This document shows positions 6,302 through 12,011 of a DNA stretch of 13,842 nucleotides, piece by piece. Source of the stretch: Actinomycetota bacterium (GTDB lineage Bacteria > Actinomycetota > Actinomycetes > Nanopelagicales > Nanopelagicaceae); NCBI GenBank assembly GCA_026392775.1, contig JAPLBK010000116.1, forward strand, positions 1 through 13,842. Reading direction: 5' to 3'. The notes beneath the pieces were generated by a model that was not told the origin of the DNA, did not search any database, and saw only the letters and a program-made list of their open reading frames with translations. A program made the translations under genes and the position numbers. The stretch's first letter is position 1, and each line of letters starts with the position of its first letter.

Positions 6302-7480
6302 TTAAGGTGTTGCTGGTACTGCAGGTATCTCTGCAGGAATATTTGGTGCAGCAATTCTGCCTAACAATCTATCGATTGCGGCGCGCGCTTTAGCGCTTGC
6401 AGCATTGCCACGAGAAATATCATCAGCCAAAGTGACAAAGACATACTCTCGATCAGCTGACTCAACATAGCCAGCCAAAGTTACGGTTCCGTTTAGCGTT
6501 CCAGTCTTTGCTCGCACTAGCCCAACCGCATTTGGTGCCGTTTCTAGAAACCGTGAACGCAAAGTTCCAGAGACTCCACCGACTGGAAGTGAATCGTATA
6601 AAAGCCCATATTTTGGATCTTTACGTAACTGATATAGAAGTTGTCCCATCATTGAAGCTGTAATGCGATTTTCCTTGGACAATCCACTAGCATCTTTAGT
6701 AACTAACTTGCTGGGATCAATTCCATACTCCACAAGAAGCGCTTCAAAAAGCTGAGTAACGCCTTTGTCAGTAAATGAATTCCCAGCAGCTTTTGCCGAT
6801 AATCGTGCCAATCTATCGGCTAAATTATTCTCACTCCATAGCATCATGTAACCCAATATTTTAGAAATCTCCGGTGACTGATCACCGACTATGAATTCAT
6901 TGGCATTAAGTAGGGTCTCATCACTAGTAACTGCTCTCATAACAGGTTTGAAACCCCTTTTCGCCCAAAAAGCTTTGAGGTTTTTAACATCTTGCGAATA
7001 TAAACCTGAGTATAGAACTGTAAAGCCCTTGAGCGAACCCTTATTACTTTTTTTAACAGCAGTTAAAGTATTAAATGCTAAATAAGGTAAGGAGGTGCGA
7101 TCCATCTTATTTGCAACACTATGACTTAGACTTATCCAAGGATCATTACTTCCCTGAATTACTAAAGTTTTTTCCTCAATACCTAAAGAAATATTGGTGC
7201 TAAAGCGTGATTGCATATCTAAGTATTTAACTGCAACTGCTCCGGCAAAGATCTTCATGACTGATGCTGGCTTGCGTGGTGAGTAAGAGTTTTTCTCATA
7301 AATTACTTCGCCAGTTGTGCCATCAATCAAAATCATTGCAGGGTTTGAAAGAGCCGGCCGTTGTAAGAGTTCTTCAAACGCTGCTGGGATTGAAGCTGGG
7401 GATAGCACCGCACCTGCCGGTGCTGTGGTAAGGACTGTAGCTAGTGTAAGTAGAACTATGACTCTACGAGAGTGCTTCAA
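6302..7480 (-). CDS. dacB: D-alanyl-D-alanine carboxypeptidase/endopeptidase, PBP4 type (peptidase S13)
   Basis: This exported serine peptidase trims the terminal D-Ala from, or cuts cross-links in, peptidoglycan. All three active-site motifs of the S13 family are visible (numbering from the start chosen here): SVMK with nucleophile Ser73 and Lys76, SEN at 216-218, and KTG at 325-327. About 140 residues separate the first two motifs, less than in E. coli PBP4, so the inserted non-catalytic domains are small. Start: a TTG at 7480 is preferred because GGAG (7492-7489) lies eight bases before it and the protein then opens with MKHSRR and a good signal peptide (cut near TAPAGA). A longer frame begins at TTG 7504 without a ribosome site, only 5 bases from the -10 box. 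The tail is Pro/Ala-rich. In many actinomycetes dacB stands next to tilS-hpt; here five genes intervene. Confidence 0.9.
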   Translation of the reverse strand: MKHSRRVIVLLTLATVLTTAPAGAVLSPASIPAAFEELLQRPALSNPAMILIDGTTGEVIYEKNSYSPRKPASVMKIFAGAVAVKYLDMQSRFSTNISLGIEEKTLVIQGSNDPWISLSHSVANKMDRTSLPYLAFNTLTAVKKSNKGSLKGFTVLYSGLYSQDVKNLKAFWAKRGFKPVMRAVTSDETLLNANEFIVGDQSPEISKILGYMMLWSENNLADRLARLSAKAAGNSFTDKGVTQLFEALLVEYGIDPSKLVTKDASGLSKENRITASMMGQLLYQLRKDPKYGLLYDSLPVGGVSGTLRSRFLETAPNAVGLVRAKTGTLNGTVTLAGYVESADREYVFVTLADDISRGNAASAKARAAIDRLLGRIAAPNIPAEIPAVPATP

Positions 7481-7509
7481 CTTAGTGGCTCCAAAGTGTT
7501 GCAACTAGC

Positions 7510-7515
7510 ATTGTA
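7510..7515 (-). promoter_or_regulatory. Candidate -10 box of dacB
   Basis: TACAAT on the minus strand would start RNA around 7503, leaving a leader of about 20 bases that contains the GGAG site for the TTG start at 7480. A poor -35 match (CTGAAT) lies 16 bases upstream. The hexamer abuts the -35 of the opposite trmH promoter, so the two polymerases would compete for the same DNA. Confidence 0.4.
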
Positions 7516-7545
7516 TTGATAGCTGGCATGTATTCAGTTTAGAGT
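7516..7545 (+). promoter_or_regulatory. Promoter of the trmH-family/MFS operon, leaderless type
   Basis: A -35 TTGATA (7516-7521) and a -10 TAGAGT (7540-7545) are separated by 18 bases. The -10 ends 6 bases before the ATG at 7552, and no Shine-Dalgarno site precedes that ATG, so transcript and translation starts probably coincide. Confidence 0.55.
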
Positions 7546-7551
7546 GCCTAC

Positions 7552-8199
7552 ATGTCTAATCCAACCACCCCAGCCTCAATTGGTTCAGGTGAATTTTTCC
7601 CGGTAGTTGGTGTTGGACCTCATGAAAAACCATGGCCAGAAGGTGCTCAATATGATCCTGATTTGCTACTCAATGGCGATCGTAGAAATGTTTTAGATCA
7701 TTACAGGTATTGGACTGTAGAAGCCATAGTCGCAGATTTAGATTCAAAGCGTCATAAACTACAGATTGCAATTGAAAACTGGCAACATGATTTAAATATT
7801 GGCTCAATTGTTCGTACTGCAAACGCGTTCAACGTCTCTGGTGTTCATATCATTGGTAAGCGAGATTGGAACAAGCGCGGTGCAATGGTGACGGATAGGT
7901 ATTTAACCGTATACCATCACCCAACCGTTGAAGATTTTGCAATGTGGTGTAAAGAAAACAAACTGCCAATTATCGGAATAGATAACGTTCCTGGATCAAA
8001 ACAGTTGGAATCGGCGCAGCTGCCTGAAAAGTGTGTGCTCTTGTTTGGTCAAGAAGGTGCAGGTATGTCTGATGAAGGAATTGCGGTCTGTGAAGTTCTC
8101 TATGAGATCAACCAATACGGTTCAACAAGGTCAATGAACGCATCAGCTGCTGGGGCAATCGCTATGTATCACTGGGCGTTGCAGCATTTAGAACAATGA
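7552..8199 (+). CDS. TrmH/SpoU-family RNA 2'-O-ribose methyltransferase
   Basis: This SPOUT-class enzyme transfers a methyl group from S-adenosylmethionine to a ribose 2'-OH of tRNA or rRNA; the target nucleotide cannot be told. The three family motifs are clear in the 215-residue protein. Motif 1, with the catalytic Arg88, is NIGSIVRTANAF (82-93). Motif 2 is LLFGQEGAGMSDEG (163-176). Motif 3 is STRSMNASAAGAIAMYHW (191-208), which forms the cofactor-binding trefoil knot, with the usual NAS written as MNAS. The about 60-residue N-terminal extension before the knot domain is rich in Pro and acidic residues and lacks an L30e-like RNA-binding domain, so it is a short-form SpoU protein. The gene is leaderless and its stop overlaps the start of the MFS gene (ATGA), so the two are co-translated. 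Confidence 0.88.
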   Translation: MSNPTTPASIGSGEFFPVVGVGPHEKPWPEGAQYDPDLLLNGDRRNVLDHYRYWTVEAIVADLDSKRHKLQIAIENWQHDLNIGSIVRTANAFNVSGVHIIGKRDWNKRGAMVTDRYLTVYHHPTVEDFAMWCKENKLPIIGIDNVPGSKQLESAQLPEKCVLLFGQEGAGMSDEGIAVCEVLYEINQYGSTRSMNASAAGAIAMYHWALQHLEQ

Positions 8200-9362
8200 A
8201 GAGAATCTGGCTAACTCGTAATCTAATCCTTTTAACAATGGTCTCACTTGCTCAAGATGCAGCAAGTGAACTTCTTTATCCCCTACTTCCAATTTTGCTT
8301 ACGGGTGTCATAGGTGCTGCGCCACTGGCTCTAGGTCTAATTGAAGGATGCGCTGAAGCAGCAGCAGGATTTACTAAATTGATTAGTGGGAAATCTAGTG
8401 ATCATTTGGGTCGCAAACCATTTGTCATATCTGGATACACATTGGCTGGTGTCGGTAAAGCATTTGTAGTAGTTGCAACATCTTGGCCCCTTGTTTTTCT
8501 TGGTCGCGTTACAGATCGCATCGGCAAAGGCATGCGCAGTGCACCGCGTGATGCCTTAATCGCTGATTCTGTAGACAAAGCCCACCTTGGCAAAGCTTTT
8601 GGATTCCATCGCACAGGCGACAATATTGGCGCGGTAATCGGACCTGGCATTGCGCTATTCGGTTTAGCAATGCTCGATGGTGATGTGCGAGCAGTTGCTA
8701 TGTGGGCATTGATTCCAGCATTAATTTCTGGATTACTCACCTTGTTTATAAGAGAAAACTTTATAAAACCAAAGAAGGTTGAAGCTAGAGTCAAGGTGAA
8801 GCATCCGCCTTTACCAGCACCACTTAAGAAGTCGATTACAATTTTGGTGCTCATTCAACTAACAAATATTCCAGATGCGCTTTTATTGTTGCGCTTATAC
8901 GACATTGGATTCTCAACTCAGGGTGTAGTTCTTTCATACATGCTCTTTAGCGCAGTAACCGTCTTAGCGGCTTATCCAGGGGGTGCTATCGCCGACAAAT
9001 ACTCACCAAGAATTGTCTACTCTGTTGGCTTGGTAGCTTTTGCTGCGGCCTATGCAACCTTAGGCCTAACACAAAACCACACAGTTGCACTCATCGCTTT
9101 AGCACTCTATGGATTATTTCCAGCACTTACTGATGGAGTTGGTAAAGCTTGGATTGCAGGATTAAGTGAGGCAAATCATCGTGGTCGTGCGCAAGGTGTT
9201 TACCAAGCATCAATGAACTTTGCCATTCTCGGTGCTGGCATTTGGGGTGGTGCACTGTGGAGTAAAGGAGATATTCAGTGGCCCCTTGTTGTCGCTGCCA
9301 TTGGTGCACTTATTGGCGCGATAGTTCTTGCAACAATCCATCTACGGCGCGCTCGATCATAA
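8196..9362 (+). CDS. Major facilitator superfamily transporter
   Basis: This 388-residue membrane protein has about twelve hydrophobic segments in two halves. The inter-half cytoplasmic loop around residues 185-215 is charged (FIKPKKVEARVKVKHPP). Between segments 2 and 3 is the MFS motif A variant SGKSSDHLGRKP (about 66-77). The segment GRVTDRIGKGMRSAPRDALIADS (about 103-125) marks a subgroup of putative drug or metabolite transporters found widely in bacteria. The substrate is unknown. It starts in the ATGA overlap with the trmH-family gene and so depends on that promoter. The last 53 bases overlap the end of the phosphatase gene on the opposite strand. Confidence 0.85.
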   Translation: MKRIWLTRNLILLTMVSLAQDAASELLYPLLPILLTGVIGAAPLALGLIEGCAEAAAGFTKLISGKSSDHLGRKPFVISGYTLAGVGKAFVVVATSWPLVFLGRVTDRIGKGMRSAPRDALIADSVDKAHLGKAFGFHRTGDNIGAVIGPGIALFGLAMLDGDVRAVAMWALIPALISGLLTLFIRENFIKPKKVEARVKVKHPPLPAPLKKSITILVLIQLTNIPDALLLLRLYDIGFSTQGVVLSYMLFSAVTVLAAYPGGAIADKYSPRIVYSVGLVAFAAAYATLGLTQNHTVALIALALYGLFPALTDGVGKAWIAGLSEANHRGRAQGVYQASMNFAILGAGIWGGALWSKGDIQWPLVVAAIGALIGAIVLATIHLRRARS

Positions 9363-9831
9363 CGAGCGTCTCTTCGTAGACTTCACTGGTTTGGTCATAT
9401 GGATCTGGGACCTCTAATTTATTGAACTGCGCTGACGCTGGATCAATTGCCGATAGAGCCGGATCAAAGCAACGTAGGTAGAAAACTTTGCTCCGGGAGT
9501 CATTATCTGGTGCAAGTTCAATTACCTTCTTATAATTATTTGAATCCATCACCAAGATTAAATCTGCTTCAAAGAAATCATTTGACTTAAATTGGCGCGC
9601 AGAGTGGGAATATTTGTATCCAGCTTTTTCCCAGGTTTTTTGTGAAGTTGGGTGTGCACCTTGACCAATATGAAAAGCACTTGTCCCAGAGCTATCAACG
9701 ATGATCTTGGGTTTAGTCCAATCAGCGGTGCGATGAGATAGAACAGCTGCAGCCATAGGTGAGCGACAGATATTTCCCATACAAACCATCGTTATGCGGA
9801 TTTCAGACAGGGTTTTTAGATGCTCAATCAA
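9310..9831 (-). CDS. Low-molecular-weight protein tyrosine phosphatase
   Basis: This cytoplasmic phosphatase removes phosphate from tyrosine residues (in some family members arsenate is reduced instead). The P-loop CMGNICRS places nucleophile Cys17 and Arg23 in the C-x5-R pattern. General acid Asp143 lies in VPDPYDQ. The DSSGTSAFHIGQGAHP segment (46-61) is also typical. All catalytic residues are intact. The frame opens with TTG at 9831, overlapping the TPR stop as TTGA. Family members normally begin 5-8 residues before the P-loop Cys, so the 16 residues before it here are slightly long, but no better start with a ribosome site is seen. The 173-residue total is a little longer than the usual about 155-165. 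It is co-transcribed with the TPR gene, whose product may be a partner; that is inference. Confidence 0.88.
   Translation of the reverse strand: MIEHLKTLSEIRITMVCMGNICRSPMAAAVLSHRTADWTKPKIIVDSSGTSAFHIGQGAHPTSQKTWEKAGYKYSHSARQFKSNDFFEADLILVMDSNNYKKVIELAPDNDSRSKVFYLRCFDPALSAIDPASAQFNKLEVPDPYDQTSEVYEETLVMIERAVDGLLQELSRQ
9350..9368. terminator. Hairpin spanning the MFS stop codon, possible bidirectional terminator
   Basis: CGCTCG (9350-9355) and CGAGCG (9363-9368) form a perfect six-pair GC-rich stem over a seven-base loop that contains the TAA stop of the MFS gene. It lies inside the convergent overlap region and codes for the C-terminal part of the phosphatase. The downstream U content is modest (TCTCTT on the plus strand), so efficiency is uncertain. 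Confidence 0.35.
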
Positions 9832-10766
9832 GCCTGCGGCTCTTCATCTAGCGTCTCCTGCACTGACTTCAGGCGACGTTCAATCTCATCGGCCTCATCA
9901 GTGCGGCCCTGCATGCGAATAATCTTTGCAATTCTTGTCTCAACATCAAGGATAAATTCGAAGTCTTTAGGCTCATCTTCACTCACCACTGAGAGCACTT
10001 GCTCCAGAGTGGCCAATGCATCGTCGAATTTTTCCAGCAAAATCTGTGCTTTGCCATATTCAAATTGAGCAAAATTCTCGCGACGGTGATCATGCCCAGT
10101 TTCAAAGACATCTACTGCTTTGCGGGCAGTTTCAAGGGCTAATTCGCCCTCACCTAACTCAATTAAGCATGAAGCAATTTTTTGGTCACATCTGGCTACG
10201 TGGATTACTTCTTTGTTTTGCTTAAATAATACGCGAGCCTCTTTGAAAGCGTCAATAGATTTTTCATAGTTTTTCAGTTCACGCTCAGCGCAACCAATTA
10301 GATGTAGATCATTTGCTGCGCCAATTTCATTTCCATCTACTAAATGCTCTTGGGCACATTCATTCATTGTTTGAACAACTTTGTCATACTGCTTTGAGGT
10401 GTACCACCACTCACCTAGTGTGCAAGCAAGTTCTAGTGCAATCGGAGATTTATTCTCGCGCAAAATTTCGACTGCTTTGCTCATTGCAGTTGCAGCTTCA
10501 TCCATACGCTTTAACTGATTTAAGTTATAACCGATTGCAGAATATGCCTGAGCTAATCCTTCACTTGGTGCGCTGTCTCCAAGTGTTGAGTAAATATCGC
10601 GCGCAGTTTCAGCTAACGCTAATGCTTCGTCATATTGTCCACGTGCATAAATTCGAGCACTTAATTCATAATATGTGCTGGCACGTTCTTCGCCATCTAC
10701 TTCAGGAATTCGATCCCAAAGCATTTCCTCGGTGATGAGTTCTTCCATGTCGTCATCTTCACTCAC
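9828..10766 (-). CDS. Tetratricopeptide repeat protein, acidic, cytoplasmic
   Basis: The role is not known beyond protein binding. The 312-residue protein has no signal peptide or membrane segment and is strongly acidic at both ends (SEDDDMEEL at the start, LDEEPQA at the end). Between about residues 25 and 300 it is made of helical repeats with TPR-type phrases, for example ARGQYDEALALAETARDIY (about 36-54), LKRMDEAATAMSKAVEIL (84-101), LKNYEKSIDAFKEARVLF (163-180), and later LGEGELALETARKAVDVF and LEKFDDALATLEQVL. These amount to roughly seven repeats. The GTG start at 10766 is chosen because a -10 box lies 7 bases upstream and there is no ribosome site. It overlaps the phosphatase gene by four bases (TTGA), which suggests a functional pair. 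Confidence 0.8.
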   Translation of the reverse strand: MSEDDDMEELITEEMLWDRIPEVDGEERASTYYELSARIYARGQYDEALALAETARDIYSTLGDSAPSEGLAQAYSAIGYNLNQLKRMDEAATAMSKAVEILRENKSPIALELACTLGEWWYTSKQYDKVVQTMNECAQEHLVDGNEIGAANDLHLIGCAERELKNYEKSIDAFKEARVLFKQNKEVIHVARCDQKIASCLIELGEGELALETARKAVDVFETGHDHRRENFAQFEYGKAQILLEKFDDALATLEQVLSVVSEDEPKDFEFILDVETRIAKIIRMQGRTDEADEIERRLKSVQETLDEEPQA

Positions 10767-10773
10767 GAGTGTG

Positions 10774-10779
10774 ACTCTA
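10774..10779 (-). promoter_or_regulatory. -10 box of the TPR/phosphatase operon, leaderless type
   Basis: TAGAGT on the minus strand ends 7 bases before the GTG at 10766; there is no Shine-Dalgarno site. The hexamer sits just after the stop codon of the upstream gene. An interrupted inverted repeat CACTC-GT-GAGTG (10771-10760) overlaps the start codon and could affect initiation. Confidence 0.4.
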
Positions 10780-10783
10780 TACG

Positions 10784-11920
10784 CTAACTCTTAGGGACGA
10801 GTGGGAATATCGATATGCGGCACACGCCAATTCCCAATCTTTTCTCGCCCGGCTTGCCCTCAACGCCAGGACCCCTTGTTCCCATCGCTGTATCGGCTTC
10901 GTAGCCGTAAATACCTTTGATCTTGCCCTCTTTACCGAGAACTTTAAATGGCCAACTTTGTGCTGCCTGCACTTCTAAATCTTTGTGAATCCCAAATGCA
11001 AAAAACTGTGAACCCATGAACATTGATTCCGGTTGATTTATATCGCGATAAGGAATTCTCTCATTCATTGTTCGCTCAATTAGCTCTGTTTTTGCATACG
11101 CAGTATTGCCACCAAAGACTAACAAGTTTGTGCCCTCCTTGATTTCCTTTTCAATCACATCCCGCATTGCCTGAGTCCAAAACTCACTATGTCCACCAAG
11201 AATGATGGAAGCAGACCCAATCTCTGGAGCTTTATCTAAATCAACATCTGTTAAGTAATTGATATCCAAACCGAGTTGTTCCATCAACTGAACAAGAGGT
11301 TGCTCCATATATCTAAATTGCCCAGCACCATCACCATCATAGGGACGATCAAGTGAAACCGATTTTACCCGTGTTTCTCGTTGTCCGTCTGCACCTTTGT
11401 ATAGTGACTCTCCACCCCACTGGTTGTATGCCTGCCACGTTAAGACAGATGAAATAAAAGTTACATCACTGCTTACCTGTCCTGTGATGACTAGCGGCAC
11501 AAAAGTAGATTGGAAGCCTGGCGATTTTAATTTAATTAAGTACTGACCTGGTGGGGTTGATTGCGTGGCAGTAATTTTCTTTGCAGATTTAATGCTTTTA
11601 ATGAGGCGAGCGCCAGCCCCCTTGTAGTAGCCAATGCGGTAAAGCGAGATATCTGCAGATTTAGCACCAATAATTTTCAGAGATGCACTTTGCCCACAGC
11701 CAATACTTGTCTGATCAAAATATCCTTCAACTCGTTTGACTTCTTTGCGCCGTGTGAAATCTGCGCTAAAGCGCATCACGACATCTGAATCCCAACTTTT
11801 GTTTCCAACCTTTGAATTCTCAGCCTTTACCCAACCGCTTTGAAAGGTGCACTCCTGGGCCGGGGCAGCTGCCGGTGCCATAAGCCCTAGAACTAGGGCA
11901 CAGACCAGCTTCAATCTCAT
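10784..11920 (-). CDS. Secreted N,N-dimethylformamidase beta-subunit-like protein, C-terminus possibly frameshifted
   Basis: The protein resembles the C-terminal part of the large subunit of N,N-dimethylformamidase, a family also present in many bacteria as exported proteins of unknown substrate. A signal peptide covers residues 1-21 (MRLK, hydrophobic core, cut near APA-QE), so it acts outside the membrane. Family landmarks are QAYNQWGGESLY (about 162-173), VKSVSLDRPYDGDGAGQFRYMEQPL (about 185-209), and GGHSEFWTQAMRD with LLVFGGNTAY shortly after (about 240-275). The last roughly 20 residues (EKRLGIGVCRISIFPLVPKS) do not look natural and use two ATA codons; another frame gives a cleaner ending (see findings). 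No hydrolase activity can be claimed, because the metal ligands were not verified. ATG start at 11920 lies 6 bases after a -10 box. The gene is divergent from the nickel permease. Confidence 0.7.
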   Translation of the reverse strand: MRLKLVCALVLGLMAPAAAPAQECTFQSGWVKAENSKVGNKSWDSDVVMRFSADFTRRKEVKRVEGYFDQTSIGCGQSASLKIIGAKSADISLYRIGYYKGAGARLIKSIKSAKKITATQSTPPGQYLIKLKSPGFQSTFVPLVITGQVSSDVTFISSVLTWQAYNQWGGESLYKGADGQRETRVKSVSLDRPYDGDGAGQFRYMEQPLVQLMEQLGLDINYLTDVDLDKAPEIGSASIILGGHSEFWTQAMRDVIEKEIKEGTNLLVFGGNTAYAKTELIERTMNERIPYRDINQPESMFMGSQFFAFGIHKDLEVQAAQSWPFKVLGKEGKIKGIYGYEADTAMGTRGPGVEGKPGEKRLGIGVCRISIFPLVPKS

Positions 11921-11926
11921 CTGCCA

Positions 11927-11932
11927 ACCTTA
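11927..11932 (-). promoter_or_regulatory. -10 box of the dimethylformamidase-like gene, leaderless type
   Basis: TAAGGT on the minus strand ends 6 bases before the ATG at 11920, the same spacing as for three other genes here. The embedded AAGG could instead serve as a weak ribosome site about seven bases from the ATG, so the two readings compete. No -35 is seen. Confidence 0.35.
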
Positions 11933-11945
11933 AACTCGTTTCAAA

Positions 11946-11974
11946 TAGACAGCCGCATGAGCGTGACTTACGCT
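11946..11974 (+). promoter_or_regulatory. Sigma-70-type promoter of the nickel/cobalt permease gene
   Basis: A -35 TAGACA (11946-11951, five of six matches to TTGACA) and a -10 TACGCT (11969-11974) are separated by 17 bases. The predicted RNA start is near 11981, at the first base of the Nur-like box. An inverted repeat AGCGT-N5-ACGCT (11960-11974) covers the -10. Confidence 0.5.
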
Positions 11975-11980
11975 TCCTAC

Positions 11981-11997
11981 CTGCAAATCATTCGCAA
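11981..11997 (+). promoter_or_regulatory. Nur-like operator (nickel-responsive Fur-family repressor)
   Basis: The sequence is CTGCAA, five bases, TCGCAA. The known Streptomyces Nur box is tTGCaa-N5-ttGCAA. Ten of twelve positions match, including all the strongly conserved ones, with the right spacing. It lies just after the predicted -10 and 2 bases before the AGGAGG ribosome site of a nickel/cobalt permease, exactly where a repressor loaded with nickel would block expression. No nur gene is in the window. Confidence 0.55.
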
Positions 11998-12011
11998 CTA
12001 GGAGGCCCGCC

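Noticed and set aside
8402..8854. Minus-strand frame of 150 codons opposite the MFS gene
   Set aside because: It is antisense to well-supported MFS coding sequence, including the GKGMRSAPRDAL motif; no signal of its own.
10313..10735. Plus-strand frame of 140 codons opposite the TPR gene
   Set aside because: The Leu/His-rich product is typical of the reverse complement of Glu/Ala-rich helical repeats; no start signal.
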